DNA of 64,000 bases from Burkholderia multivorans ATCC BAA-247 (GCF_000959525.1 NZ_CP009831.1:186001-250000), one strand, 5' to 3'. Positions 20,425 to 31,095 are shown, numbered from the stretch's first letter. Numbers and translations: made by a program. Notes: generated from the letters alone by a model not told the origin.

Positions 20425-23400
20425 TCAAAGCCCGCTGTCAGGCATTGCCGGTAACCTGCCGTGCGGCAATCCCGGCGGCGGGCCGCTATCGGGCAGGTTG
20501 AACATCGCCGTTGTGCCCGGACAGCGGAACGTCGCGAGCACATCGCTCGTCAACGGATTCGCGGCACTTCCCGCGCTCGCGATGTCGAGCGCTGCTTCGC
20601 GACCGTCGAAGCTGAACACCACGCGCGTGCGGCCCAACGTGGCCGTCTCGATTACGTGCCCCTTCCGAAGCAAGCGCATTAGCGCCCATGGTCCGTCCGC
20701 TGCGATCGTCGACGTGTTCGGCCCGATGCTCGGGCTCGCGACGAGCCATGCGTGTGCGCCACCGCGCGGTCCCGGCCAGGTCACCGTAAAAGGCCCGACC
20801 GGGCCATGTCGATAACGCGTCGTCTGTCCGTCGATGTCGAGCGACAGGCTCATGATCGTCGGATCGAGTTCAGGGATGCGGATGTCGACCTTCCAGCTCG
20901 GTCGCCGGCGATCAACCTCGTTGAAGAAAATGTCGCGGATTGCCTTGGCATGCTCGAATGGCGCGAGGTCCGGCCCTTGGACGGCTTCGGTCGCACCCGG
21001 CAGCGTCCGGTAGCGCCACGGTTTCGCAGCGGTATCGACGAACGGAGCTAGCGTTCTCGTGAAGAAGTCGTCGATCACGCCTCCGTGCGCAAACATCCGC
21101 GTGAAATCGTCGATGCCGACGTCGCGGCTGCTATCGGGCGAGAACGGGTAGTTGCCTTCGATCGTCGTTCGACAAACGTCCCCGATTGCTGCCTGCACCT
21201 GGCGCGACAGCAGCCGGCCGATACCCTGATTGACTCCGCGTGAGCCCTCGACGGCGAGTTGATGCAGCACTGCCCGCAACGGCGCGGGCATCGTATCGGC
21301 CATCATCTTCAGCTTCGCGGCGTGCTCGCTTTCCGGCGGCATGCTGTTGTTCAGTAGCGCATCGTCCGCAATCGCGAGCGCTGCGTAGTAGTCGTTCAAC
21401 AGATCGGCGATGCCGTCCAGGCCCGTTCTTCCCGCCGACGTTTCGACTCGCTGCGTATCCGAGCGTGTATCGGCATGGCCCGTCACGACCTCGCGCAATG
21501 CCGCGAAATGACGATCGACCCACTCGCGTTCAAGCTGTTCCGATGCACGAGGCCCCAGTATCGTCTCGGCTTTCTGGTGGATCGCGTCGGTCGCTTTTGC
21601 GAGGAAAGCGCCGTCCGACTTCGCCATGGGCTGTGTCAGCGTCGTTTCGATTACCGCCGCCCGGGCCAGACGCGTCAGCGGTGAATCGGGCGCGGCAAGA
21701 GTTCGCAGTATCGTGAGGTTGAACGCGAGACTCGTTCCGCTCACGATACGGATGTCGCCGAGAAACGCATCCCATTGTTGCGCGTACTCGAGCAGGTACC
21801 GCCGCGTAACCGCTGCCAGCAGCGCGTCGTCGTCCTGGTTCGGGGCGTTCAGCGTGCCAGCGGAATTCCTGCGAGGATCGCCCGACGCTCGACGTCCCAT
21901 TACCCAGGCGTCGTCGTCGCTTGCCGCGCGAAGGAATTCCGGCAAGCGTTTGCTGAACACCGCCTGATAGCCTTCTCGCGTAAAGATTCCCGGCACGCCG
22001 CCGGATAAGGGCGCTCCGCTGACGCGCGTAAAGACCATGCCGGCCTGCGTTCCAACCATCCGCAGCAGCGAAAAATCGTCCGGCGCGTCGTTCCACATCG
22101 TCGCTTTGGCGCGCCCGTAAAGACGTTCAATCAGGTCGCTGCCGTCGAGAAAGACACGTGCCTGCCGGATCAAACCATCGTTAGGGGACAGTGGCGAGCG
22201 CACGACATGTCCCTCGGAAAACAACCGTTGGACGTGGCCGATCATTGCGGCACGCCCACCGAACATGGCCGCACTGTCGTGCCTCGACCAATCGTCAAGC
22301 AGCCACATCCTGACGTCGTTCGCGTTGAACCGCTCTCGGTCGTGGAGCATCAGGTACACGCGCAACGCGTCGTAAGCGGCTTGGGCATCGCCGATCTCCA
22401 CGGCACTGCCGATCGCGTCCTCCATGCGGCGGACGATGTGCGGCAACACGGCCTGCTCCGACAGGGCCTCGTGCACATGGCGGCTGTCGGACGCGATCGT
22501 CTCGAGGCGGGCCGTTGCAAAACGAAACGTGCCGTCTGCATCGGTGGCGAGATGCGTCGCGTCATGCAGCAATTCCTTCGCACGATTCAACACCATCGGC
22601 ACACGCTCGGGATTGGCGGAAAGGTCGCTTCGTGCGAGTAATGCGTCGAGTGACCGTGCCTTTTGCCCGAGCGTCGCAAGCGATGTTCGTTCCGTGACGA
22701 AGCCATTCCAAAGATTGACGCACATTGCGGCGGCAATCAGCCACACGAGCGAGTGTCCCAGCCACCGCTGCAGTCGTGCCCGATGCTCGCGATTCCAGTT
22801 CGGGATCGCGAGATGCCCTTCACGAAACACGACCGCGAGCCACAAATCGCGCAGGAAGTAACTGGTTTCGCCACGCGCCGGCCGCGGGGCCCTCCGTGTT
22901 GTGCCGGATGCGTCGACCATGCGTCGCAATAGCGTTCGACGTTCCGCAGCGACCGCGTAATCACCCTGGATTGCGCTCGTCAGATAAACGCCTCGGAACA
23001 TCGCATGCGGTTGCGTCGGCCCGCCGTTGTCGTCCTTGGCGAACACGTGTTCGATCAGGTCGGCCAACGGGTTCACCAGTGCCGCAGCCGATTCGGGCAA
23101 CACCGCAAGACGGCGCCGCCGGTCCATATCGGTTTCGTTGCGAAGCAGACTCGTGACGCCATCGCCGAGACGCGTGGCAAGCAGATTCAATTCTGTCCTG
23201 ATCGCATCGTCGAGCCGCACCTGCAGATCGGACCGCAACGTCACACCCAAAATCTGCGCACGCTCGGCTTGCCCGAGCGACGCGAAATAGTCGGTGAAAC
23301 CCGGGAGCCGATCTATTTTCGTGACGACCAGCCAGACGGGAAACCCGATGCCGAATTCGGCTTGCATCTCCTCGAGGCGAGCCCGCAACGCGCGACTCTC

Positions 23401-24378
23401 GGTCGTATGTGCGGCGGGATCCGCATGCGCCAGCGCAGCGACGTCGATCGTCAACAGCACGCCATTCAGCGGCAGGCGAGGCCGGATACGGCGAAGCAGC
23501 CGAAGAAATCCGTGCCACTCCGCGGCATCGCACTGCCTGCGAATAGCGCCCACGTCGGGTGGCTGATTTTTCCGCTTGCCGCCGTTCGGCCCGTCCGACG
23601 ACGCCACCGGCAGCGAGTAGCGCGACGTGCCGTGTTGCACGTAGTGGCCCGCCGTATCGATCAGCACCGCCTCATTGGTCAGCCGCCATCCCGGCAAAGC
23701 CCGCGCGTCATCGGGTGCAAGCGAATGCTGAAGTCGAGCATCGAGCGGAAACGCCAAGCCGGAGTTACGCAACATCGAGGTCTTGCCCGAACCCTTCGGA
23801 CCCAGCACGACGTACCAAGGCACATCGTAGAGATGTGCTGCGCCTCGAAACAGTCGCGCCAGCCTTCCGTGGGCCGCTCGCCCGGCTTTCAACTGCGCGA
23901 TCGTTGCGCGGGCGATGTCTTCGATCTCTGCCAAGCGCGATGCGGCAAACGGCTGTGGGCCACGCTTGCCGAGTCGAAGCCATCGTCTGAGCCGACCGGG
24001 GTGCCGGCGCATTTGATTCCACCAGCGGACCAACATGACGCCGGCATAAACGAACACCACACAGATCATTGCCAGAATGCGGGCCGTTACGGAAGCAAAC
24101 AGCGGTTTGCCAGACAGCATCACGAGCGGAAACGCATGCCAGATCGCGAGACAGAGCAGCACGACGATCACGATGCTCATCGTCCAGTCGATCAGCCACA
24201 GGACCCATGCGGCGAGTACCAACGCGATCAACGTCAGTCGAATGCCGATCGAGGCGAGCGGGCTCAGTCCGCCGAAAGTCAGTAGCGGTCCTGCAAACCA
24301 GATCACGACGACGGCAGCAATCACCATCACGACCGCCCACAGATGACGCGAACTTGGAAACGAGAGAATCTTCTTCAT
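20425..24378 (-). CDS. tssM: Type VI secretion membrane-complex protein TssM (IcmF)
   Basis: 1317 residues, within the usual TssM range. Three amino-terminal membrane helices fall within the first 120 residues. A cytoplasmic GTPase-like domain follows with Walker A GPKGSGKTS and a VVTKIDRLPG box. Another helix near 435-455 (SLVWLIAAAMCVNLWNG) precedes the long periplasmic part with the IcmF and carboxy-terminal TssJ-docking domains. TssM and TssL form the inner-membrane anchor of the secretion machine. The ATG at 24378 lies just after the tssL stop, 28 bases away. The lipoprotein partner TssJ is not encoded here. Confidence 0.95.
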   Translation of the reverse strand: MKKILSFPSSRHLWAVVMVIAAVVVIWFAGPLLTFGGLSPLASIGIRLTLIALVLAAWVLWLIDWTMSIVIVVLLCLAIWHAFPLVMLSGKPLFASVTARILAMICVVFVYAGVMLVRWWNQMRRHPGRLRRWLRLGKRGPQPFAASRLAEIEDIARATIAQLKAGRAAHGRLARLFRGAAHLYDVPWYVVLGPKGSGKTSMLRNSGLAFPLDARLQHSLAPDDARALPGWRLTNEAVLIDTAGHYVQHGTSRYSLPVASSDGPNGGKRKNQPPDVGAIRRQCDAAEWHGFLRLLRRIRPRLPLNGVLLTIDVAALAHADPAAHTTESRALRARLEEMQAEFGIGFPVWLVVTKIDRLPGFTDYFASLGQAERAQILGVTLRSDLQVRLDDAIRTELNLLATRLGDGVTSLLRNETDMDRRRRLAVLPESAAALVNPLADLIEHVFAKDDNGGPTQPHAMFRGVYLTSAIQGDYAVAAERRTLLRRMVDASGTTRRAPRPARGETSYFLRDLWLAVVFREGHLAIPNWNREHRARLQRWLGHSLVWLIAAAMCVNLWNGFVTERTSLATLGQKARSLDALLARSDLSANPERVPMVLNRAKELLHDATHLATDADGTFRFATARLETIASDSRHVHEALSEQAVLPHIVRRMEDAIGSAVEIGDAQAAYDALRVYLMLHDRERFNANDVRMWLLDDWSRHDSAAMFGGRAAMIGHVQRLFSEGHVVRSPLSPNDGLIRQARVFLDGSDLIERLYGRAKATMWNDAPDDFSLLRMVGTQAGMVFTRVSGAPLSGGVPGIFTREGYQAVFSKRLPEFLRAASDDDAWVMGRRASGDPRRNSAGTLNAPNQDDDALLAAVTRRYLLEYAQQWDAFLGDIRIVSGTSLAFNLTILRTLAAPDSPLTRLARAAVIETTLTQPMAKSDGAFLAKATDAIHQKAETILGPRASEQLEREWVDRHFAALREVVTGHADTRSDTQRVETSAGRTGLDGIADLLNDYYAALAIADDALLNNSMPPESEHAAKLKMMADTMPAPLRAVLHQLAVEGSRGVNQGIGRLLSRQVQAAIGDVCRTTIEGNYPFSPDSSRDVGIDDFTRMFAHGGVIDDFFTRTLAPFVDTAAKPWRYRTLPGATEAVQGPDLAPFEHAKAIRDIFFNEVDRRRPSWKVDIRIPELDPTIMSLSLDIDGQTTRYRHGPVGPFTVTWPGPRGGAHAWLVASPSIGPNTSTIAADGPWALMRLLRKGHVIETATLGRTRVVFSFDGREAALDIASAGSAANPLTSDVLATFRCPGTTAMFNLPDSGPPPGLPHGRLPAMPDSGL

Positions 24379-24406
24379 GTGGACGGTGGATCGAATCCGG
24401 CTTGCA

Positions 24407-25348
24407 CTACCGCGCCGGATCGCCCTGCGGCGGGTCGATCGCGCTGTATGGCGCGGTGCGCGCGATGTTGGAAAGTTGGCGCTGCACGTCGTCGGCTTGC
24501 GCGCCCGACTCGATGCGGCAATAGACATACAGCGCGCAGAGCGCCGCTGACAGCAAGGCCGCCGACAGCCACACCGGCATTTCGAAACAGGCTCTCGGTC
24601 GCGCCGATTCGATCGTCGCGGCGTGGGGCGACAGCGCGTTCGGGACGGTGGGCAGATGCGCCGCGATCGCGTTGTAGATTCGTTCTCGTACGCGGTCGTG
24701 CGCGCTGAACGTCCGGCCATGCGGATACCGGCCTTCAAACCCCAGGCTGAAAATCCGGTAGATCAGTTCGAGCAACGGCCAATGGTCGGCGGCGTCATCC
24801 AGCAGGCGCAGCGTAAGCGCGTAGACCTTCGAGCCGCCCTGGTTATCCTCGCCGATCCGATGGGTCAGCGCGTCTGACGCCCATGCAGCGCTTCCCGACG
24901 CGTCGCCGCGCGCCGCCAGTACGCGCATTGCAGCTTCGTCCAGTGCAGTGCACAGGCAATATCGGGCGCCGATCCTGTGATCCACGCGGATGTTGGCCCG
25001 TACGCACAGGCGCTCGAATACGCGGACTTCTTCGAGCAGCAGGTCGCGCAGACGTGCGTCATGACCGGTGTCGATCAAGGCGGACATGTCGATCAAGGCC
25101 CGAAGCAGCACCCTGCCCGCTTCCAGCAAGCCGTTACGGTGGCCAAGTACCGCTGCCAGTCTCGTCGGTTCGTCTTCGGGCGGCGCAAGTGGCCCGAATG
25201 GACGATTACGGCGCGAGCCGGGTTGCTGCCGTGGCTCGCTGTTCGAGAGGAACGTGCCGTTTGGCTGTCGCGGTGGCGCGGACGTGCGTCTCGCCGACAC
25301 GATTTTGGGTGCGCTACCGGATTGCGTCGCGCTCGACATTCGGCTCAT
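24407..25348 (-). CDS. tssL: Type VI secretion protein TssL (DotU family)
   Basis: 313 residues. A disordered, charged amino-terminal part (about 1-65) is followed by the DotU helical domain (about 75-240; ALIDMSALIDTGHD, LCTALDEAAM, LLELIYRIFSLGFEGRY). One membrane helix lies near residues 262-285, giving the usual tail-anchored topology. No peptidoglycan-binding OmpA domain follows. The start at 25348 lies 10 bases after the PAAR stop; its ribosome site is weak, and the gene may depend on coupling with the PAAR gene. tssM follows after 28 bases. Confidence 0.93.
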   Translation of the reverse strand: MSRMSSATQSGSAPKIVSARRTSAPPRQPNGTFLSNSEPRQQPGSRRNRPFGPLAPPEDEPTRLAAVLGHRNGLLEAGRVLLRALIDMSALIDTGHDARLRDLLLEEVRVFERLCVRANIRVDHRIGARYCLCTALDEAAMRVLAARGDASGSAAWASDALTHRIGEDNQGGSKVYALTLRLLDDAADHWPLLELIYRIFSLGFEGRYPHGRTFSAHDRVRERIYNAIAAHLPTVPNALSPHAATIESARPRACFEMPVWLSAALLSAALCALYVYCRIESGAQADDVQRQLSNIARTAPYSAIDPPQGDPAR

Positions 25349-25358
25349 CGCAGCAAGG

Positions 25359-25613
25359 TCAGACCGTCGGACCGTCGTCGGACACGACAAGCGTCGCGCC
25401 GCAACTCGTGCCGCTGCCGTGATGGGCAATTTGGCGGCCGTTGATCGTGCCGACGCCGCCGTTGGTGATAACGCCCGCGCCATGTAGCGGGCATGACACC
25501 GCATCGCCTACACATGCCGCGGGACGTCCGTTGATCGCGACGCCTGCGCTCGCTGATGTGACCGCGCCACCGTGGGTGGTCAATGTGCCAAGGGTTGCAA
25601 CGCGGGCTGGCAT
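25359..25613 (-). CDS. PAAR-domain spike-tip protein
   Basis: 84 residues, a stand-alone PAAR protein. The PAAR repeats show as Gly/Ala-rich beta segments (GTLTTHGGAVT, AAINGRPAACVGDAVSCPLHG, VGTINGRQIAHHGSGTSCG), with His and Cys residues placed to bind the zinc of the cone tip. It would cap the VgrG spike encoded by the gene upstream on the same strand and carries no extra effector domain. A very strong GGAGGTGA site lies six bases before the ATG. Confidence 0.92.
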   Translation of the reverse strand: MPARVATLGTLTTHGGAVTSASAGVAINGRPAACVGDAVSCPLHGAGVITNGGVGTINGRQIAHHGSGTSCGATLVVSDDGPTV

Positions 25614-26112
25614 ATCTCATCACCTCCAAAAAAGTAGTTGTCCTATTTCATATCCGGACACCGGATCATCAAAAGCATGAGGCCATCGTGATCGGTACGT
25701 CTATACGCGGGCGGGCCTGGTACCGGCTTCGCTTCATGCTGTTCGTTGTACAGATCCTGCCCTGGCGAGCCGGATTCTCTCTAGCGCAAACCGCAGCAAA
25801 GCGACCGCCACTTGCCATCCATTCCTACACACTGTTTCAGAACGCCTTACATGCAAACAACGCGTAGCCCTTGCCAAATTCCCCGCAACCAATCTGTCAA
25901 TAAGCAGATAAATTCGACAGAACGGCAAAAATAAATTGACTCAATATATATTATCGATGCCAATACGAAAAACCACATAACTGACATGAAAACGGATAAA
26001 CAACGTCTTCTACACCATCCATTTCATCTATATTTTTTTAAGTCTTCGCGTATGCCGTCCAGACTCATCAGCGTGCGGTCAACCATAGCGTCAATAACAT
26101 TGACATTGGTAG
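25614..26112. other. AT-rich gap between the VgrG-Rhs gene and the PAAR gene
   Basis: About 500 bases with composition clearly lower in GC than all neighbours, especially 25860-26110. No convincing frame: the short frames on each strand lack ribosome sites and known motifs. In intact loci of this type, the Rhs toxin end and its immunity gene normally occupy this place. A scar from loss of a toxin-immunity pair is therefore likely but not proven. Confidence 0.55.
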
Positions 26113-29100
26113 TCATCTATCGTGTTTTTTGGAGACATCCAACTGGTGGCTGCCGTCGTACCGATACCGCGTCACTTCCGGCACTTCCGACGGCTCCTCG
26201 TACTTCGGCGTCCCCGTCAGCACTTCCATCACACGCAGCAGATTGTCTGTCCCGCGCTGGCTGCGCTTCTCCGCTTCCGTCAGCGCCGGCTTCGGCGGCA
26301 ACGGCACCGTCCGCGCGATGCGATTGCCATGCCCGTCGTACGTAAAATCCACCGGACGATCCGGGCGCGTCTGCGGCGCAAACCGCAGCAAGCGATCGCC
26401 GCTCGCTTTCCACGCCTGGACGTTGTCCCGGCTCGGCGCAGCAGCCAGCAGGTTTCCCGCCGGATCGTAGTGAAACGCTTCCGATCCGCTCGCCGCCATC
26501 ACGTGCGTCAGCCGCGATAGCGCGTCGTACCGATACGCCTTCTGATCGCGCCACGCATCGTCCAGCGTCGTCAGCTGACCGGCGTCGTCGTATGCCCACG
26601 CCCGCCACGGCCGCGGACGCTCCAGCGAGCGCCCGCGTTCATCGAGGTTCTGCCAGCGATGCACCGCCAGCAGGCCGTTCGCGCCATACCCGAAGTGATG
26701 CGACGCCGGACCTTGCGTACGCCGGATTTCCCGATGCAGCGCGTCGCGCTCGAAACTCGCCAGCGGATGCTCGTCGAGCAGGATGCCGTGCACATGCCCC
26801 GAGCCGTAGCGCTGCCAGACCAGCGAACCGATGTCCGGCACGTGTGTCCAGTCGCGATTCCCGATCGCGTCCACGCCGTGCGTGAGCCGCCAGACCCGCC
26901 CGTGATGTACCTGCACCTCCGCCGTGCGGCGCCCGGCTGCGTCGTATTCGTAAGTGACGTGCACCGGCGCACGCCCGGGCGAGATCGCCTGCGCCTGCGT
27001 GAGCAGCCCGCGCTCGTCGTAGCGATAGCTCGCTTGGCGCCCATCGCTCGAGCGTCGCTCCACCGGGCGGCCGAGCACGTCGTAGGTCACGTGCGTCGTG
27101 ATCTGTCCGTCCTGGCCGTGATCGATGCGCTCGACCAGTTCGCCGGCCGCGTTGTACCGGTAGCTCTGCCGACGGCCGTCGAAGCCGGTCTGTTCGATCA
27201 AGCGGTTGCGGCTGTCGTAGCGGAACGTAGTCGTCTCTTGGTTCGCATTGGTCAGCTTCGTCAAACGGCCGATCGCGTCATATCGGAACTGTTGCGTCCC
27301 GCCCGCCGGATCGACGATCTGCGTTCGCTGCCCGTGTCCGTCCCAGTCCACGCGCGTCACGCGCTCGAGCGGATCCGTATGCGCGATCGCGCGGCCCGCT
27401 TCGTCGTATTCGACCTTCCACCAGCCCATGCCGGCCGGCTGCACCGCCGTCACGCGCGCAGACACGCTGCCGCTGCGGTAGCTCACCTGACCGAGCGCGT
27501 CGGTAGTCTCGGTCAACTGGCCGAACGGATCGTAGTCATAGGTCGTCGTGTGTCCGGAGCAATCGGTGCGCGCCACGAGTTGGCCCGCGTCGTCCCATTG
27601 CATCTTCGTCACGTTCCCCAGTGCATCCGTGCGCGAGACGGGCAAGCCGTTTTCGTAGGCGTAACGCGTCACGTTGCCGAGCGGATCGGTTTCGCTCGTC
27701 AGGTGACCGTGCGGGTCGTAGCCGCGCTGCCAGATCTGCCCGGCCGGGTCGGTAATCTGTTCCGGGAGGTTGTGCTCGCCATAGCTGATGCGCGTGACGT
27801 TGCCGCCCGGGTCGATGATCGACGTCGGATTGCCGCGCGCATCGTTCACGATCCGCGTCGTGCGACCGAGTGCATCCGTGTAGCCGGCCACGCTCCCCGT
27901 CTCGTCGAAATGCGTCTGCTCGACACTGCCGTCGGGATGCACGATCTTCTCGACCGCCCACAAGCCGTTGTAGTGATATTCGGTCGTATGCCCGAGGCCG
28001 TCCGTCACCCGCGTCGCGCGCAGCGACGGCAGGTAATCGAAGCGCGTCTCCCGCGTGACGACCCGCTGCCCGCCGGCGCTTTCGGTATAGGCGTAGGTGC
28101 GCAGGCAATATGCATTTGGCGTGTCGTCGCTCCACTCCGATACGTGCGTCGCGCCGGCCGGTGTGCGGTAGGTCGTCAGCAGATGGTTGTCGTAGCCGTA
28201 GCGCCACGTCAGGTTCTCGCGATCGGTGGCCTCGACCAGATCGCCGTGCTCGTCGTACACATAGCTCGTCAGGTGCAGCGGCTGGTTCCCAATACCCTGG
28301 TCGAGCAACACGCTCGTGATCCGGCCGGCATCGTCGAGCGCGCAGCGCACGGTATGCACATTGTTGCGAACTGTTTCCAACCAGCCCTGTGCCGTATAGC
28401 CGAGCGTCAGGCACTGGCCGTCGCGCGTCGTGATGCGTTGCAACTGCCAGCGCGTCTCGTCGACCGGGTGACGGCCGTAATGCTCTTCGACGCCATTGCC
28501 GAAACGCAGCGCATAGGTGGCGCCCGACGCGTTGTCGTCACCGCGCATCAGCGTGAACTTTTCGATCGGATGGAAATGCGCTTCGCCCGCGTTCAAGGCT
28601 GGAAACTGCAACTGCCGCCCATCCGCGTCGAAGTAGATCAAGCCTGTCGCACTCGTGCGCACTTCCGTCGCATACGGCAGCTTCCACGCCACACCCAGAC
28701 TGCCGCGGCGCTGATCCGCGCTGCGGTAGCTGCGGCTCCAGTCGATCGATACGCGGCCCGGCAACGTAAAGTCGGTATGCGACAGCACCTTCTGCCCCGT
28801 CGCCAGATCGACCGGGTTCGCACTGACGCTCTTCTTCGCGCACTCCGCGCAGTCAGCTTCGGTCACCGGCGCGAGGCCGCCTGCGTTGCCGCTCGTCATG
28901 CTGATCGTCGGCGCCTGCAGGTAAATCGCCGTGCCTTTCAGGTGAATGCCGGACTCGTCGATCGTCACCGTGCCGCCCGGCCCGATCAGTTGCGTCTGTT
29001 TCGCGCCCGACAGGCTGCTTTCGCCCGTATCCGCCATGCGCAACTGGTTGGCGTTCGAGCTCGATACCGGTGCGGGCAGTTGCGGCGCGAAGTCGGGCGA

Positions 29101-31095
29101 CGGCTCGATCGGATTCGCCTGATCGGCGGCCACGGCATCGCCCACCGCGTTGCCGCGCACGGTCAGCGTATAGGTGTGCCCGACATCGGCCGTCCAGTCC
29201 TGCACGACGCGGTCGGTGCGGCTGCGGCCCACCGTGCTTGCCATCTGCAGCCCGACGTTGCGCAGGTACAGCCCGCCGACGTTGACGTTGTAGGCCATTC
29301 CGACGTTGAACATCGCGCCCATGCCCACGCTCTTCACCGACGCAAGCGTCACGGTCTCGAACTTGTAGCCGCCGGTCGATAGCGTCCAGTGTCGCCCGAT
29401 CTGATCCGTTTCATCGTGGCCGATCCGCTTCGTGCGGTCATGCCCGACCGTGTGCGTTTCGTCGGCCTCGATCACCGCATCGAGATTGCGCTCGGCCTGG
29501 ATCCAGACCTGCTCGGCTCCTTTCTTGTCCTCGAAGCGGATCGCATTGGCGTTGCCGTATCCGCCTCCCTTGGTCGAGCGCGTCAGGATCCCGCTTTGCG
29601 TCGCATGGGCCGGGAGCGCCCACGGCGGCATCGTCATCGCGTTGTAGACACGCCCCGTCACGATCGGGCGATCGGGATCGCCGTTTTCGAAATCGACGAT
29701 GACTTCGGTGCCGACCCGCGGAATATGAATGCCGCCGAAGTTGCTGCCGGCCCACGGATAGGACACGCGCACCCAGCAGGACGAGTTCTGATCCTTCACG
29801 TCGGATCGGTCCCAATGGAACTTGAGCGTCACCTCGCCGTTCTTGTTCGTCCATATCTCCGCGCCCGGCGGGCCCGTCACGATCGCCGTCTGCGGGCCGC
29901 GCGTACGCGGTTTCCTGATCGTGCGCGGCGGACGAAATACCACGTCGGACGGCTGTACGGTGAACCTGCTGCGAATCGCGTAGGCGGAGAAGCCCGTCGT
30001 CTCGCCGGTTTCCTTCACGTCCAGCTCCGACGCGATCACCAGATACTCGCGGTTGGCGCCCGCCATCGGATGGCCGGCCAGCACGAACGTCGTGCCGCAC
30101 ACCACGTTGCGCAGGTTGCCCTCGCCTTGCGCGCGTGTGCCCTGCGCGTGAATCTCCTCCATGCGGACTTGCGCGAATGCCTCGCCGTCCTCCGTTTCCG
30201 TATAGTCGCCCGGCCATTCGTAACGTTCGAGCTGGTTGTGCGCCGTCTCGCGCGGCAAGCTGTTCTGCGCAGTCAGCGTCGCGCCCGGCTTCTCGAAATC
30301 GAAATCGTCGGTGGTCCAGACGCCCGACCGCAGGCGCTCCGTCGCCTCGAAGCGATCGACGTGCTCGCGGTCGATCTTCCGGCCCGGCGGGTAGTACTCG
30401 AGCGTCTGATACGCGACGCTTTCCACGCTCCGATAGGCGCCCGGACCGTCGACCAGCACCAGGCGGTGCACGCCTTGCGAGTGTTCGAAGAACCACGCGA
30501 TGCCGTGTTCCTCCATCAAGCGCTGGGCAAACGCGAAGTCCGATTCGCCGTACTGGACCTGATAGCGCAGCGGCCTGTAGGTGCGGCCGACGCGCATCTC
30601 GAACGAATACCAATACGAACCGAACACCTCGCGCAGGATGTCGAGCACGCTCTTCCTCTGGAAGATGCGATAGTCGGTCCGCTCGCGCGCCAGCGCGAGC
30701 CACGGCTCCAGCACGACGCGGTAACGGCACTGGCGATTCAGTTGGTCCACGTAGCTGGCCGCCGTCACGATGCCGCTGATTTCTCGCGTACCGGCGCCCC
30801 GGTTCGCCGCGCCCGCCTGGCCGGCCATCCCCGCGACGAAGCTGCCCATCCCGTCCAGCTGGATCGTGACGGTCAGTTCCTTGCCGAGCATCGCCTTGAG
30901 ATCGAGGTTGGCCAGCATCTCGGCCGGCAGTCGCGGATCGGCGGGCGTCGTCAGCCAGAGTTCGTACGTGTACGGCGTGGAAAGCTGTTCCGTGCCCCGC
31001 ATTGCGCTCAGGTGCAGCATCGCGCCGATGCCTTCGAGGTCCGGCAGCGCCGGGCCGCTGACCGAGAAGGTCCGGTTCGTCGTGAAATTCACCAT
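26113..31095 (-). CDS. VgrG-Rhs fusion protein, truncated before the toxin domain
   Basis: 1660 residues. Residues about 1-520 are VgrG (gp27/gp5-like; HWDRSDVKDQNSSCWVRVS and the GTEVIVDFENGDPDRP segment), then a VgrG tail to about 720, then a DUF6531 start (NPVDLATGQKVLSHTDF) and some 20 Rhs YD-repeats to about 1640. Rhs proteins usually end with a PxxxxDPxGLxGG cage-closing motif and a variable toxin. Here the frame stops after YRYDGSHQLDVSKKHDR, before that motif. Either shifted frame after the A6 run ends within a few codons, so a single-base frameshift does not restore it. The protein could still act as a spike without cargo, or be a decaying effector. It sits between tssF and the PAAR gene, all in one direction. 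Confidence 0.88.
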   Translation of the reverse strand: MVNFTTNRTFSVSGPALPDLEGIGAMLHLSAMRGTEQLSTPYTYELWLTTPADPRLPAEMLANLDLKAMLGKELTVTIQLDGMGSFVAGMAGQAGAANRGAGTREISGIVTAASYVDQLNRQCRYRVVLEPWLALARERTDYRIFQRKSVLDILREVFGSYWYSFEMRVGRTYRPLRYQVQYGESDFAFAQRLMEEHGIAWFFEHSQGVHRLVLVDGPGAYRSVESVAYQTLEYYPPGRKIDREHVDRFEATERLRSGVWTTDDFDFEKPGATLTAQNSLPRETAHNQLERYEWPGDYTETEDGEAFAQVRMEEIHAQGTRAQGEGNLRNVVCGTTFVLAGHPMAGANREYLVIASELDVKETGETTGFSAYAIRSRFTVQPSDVVFRPPRTIRKPRTRGPQTAIVTGPPGAEIWTNKNGEVTLKFHWDRSDVKDQNSSCWVRVSYPWAGSNFGGIHIPRVGTEVIVDFENGDPDRPIVTGRVYNAMTMPPWALPAHATQSGILTRSTKGGGYGNANAIRFEDKKGAEQVWIQAERNLDAVIEADETHTVGHDRTKRIGHDETDQIGRHWTLSTGGYKFETVTLASVKSVGMGAMFNVGMAYNVNVGGLYLRNVGLQMASTVGRSRTDRVVQDWTADVGHTYTLTVRGNAVGDAVAADQANPIEPSPDFAPQLPAPVSSSNANQLRMADTGESSLSGAKQTQLIGPGGTVTIDESGIHLKGTAIYLQAPTISMTSGNAGGLAPVTEADCAECAKKSVSANPVDLATGQKVLSHTDFTLPGRVSIDWSRSYRSADQRRGSLGVAWKLPYATEVRTSATGLIYFDADGRQLQFPALNAGEAHFHPIEKFTLMRGDDNASGATYALRFGNGVEEHYGRHPVDETRWQLQRITTRDGQCLTLGYTAQGWLETVRNNVHTVRCALDDAGRITSVLLDQGIGNQPLHLTSYVYDEHGDLVEATDRENLTWRYGYDNHLLTTYRTPAGATHVSEWSDDTPNAYCLRTYAYTESAGGQRVVTRETRFDYLPSLRATRVTDGLGHTTEYHYNGLWAVEKIVHPDGSVEQTHFDETGSVAGYTDALGRTTRIVNDARGNPTSIIDPGGNVTRISYGEHNLPEQITDPAGQIWQRGYDPHGHLTSETDPLGNVTRYAYENGLPVSRTDALGNVTKMQWDDAGQLVARTDCSGHTTTYDYDPFGQLTETTDALGQVSYRSGSVSARVTAVQPAGMGWWKVEYDEAGRAIAHTDPLERVTRVDWDGHGQRTQIVDPAGGTQQFRYDAIGRLTKLTNANQETTTFRYDSRNRLIEQTGFDGRRQSYRYNAAGELVERIDHGQDGQITTHVTYDVLGRPVERRSSDGRQASYRYDERGLLTQAQAISPGRAPVHVTYEYDAAGRRTAEVQVHHGRVWRLTHGVDAIGNRDWTHVPDIGSLVWQRYGSGHVHGILLDEHPLASFERDALHREIRRTQGPASHHFGYGANGLLAVHRWQNLDERGRSLERPRPWRAWAYDDAGQLTTLDDAWRDQKAYRYDALSRLTHVMAASGSEAFHYDPAGNLLAAAPSRDNVQAWKASGDRLLRFAPQTRPDRPVDFTYDGHGNRIARTVPLPPKPALTEAEKRSQRGTDNLLRVMEVLTGTPKYEEPSEVPEVTRYRYDGSHQLDVSKKHDR

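Noticed and set aside
26080-26130. Frameshift in the A6 run as cause of the short Rhs protein
   Set aside because: Both alternative frames stop within about a dozen codons and do not recover the DPxGLxGG region.
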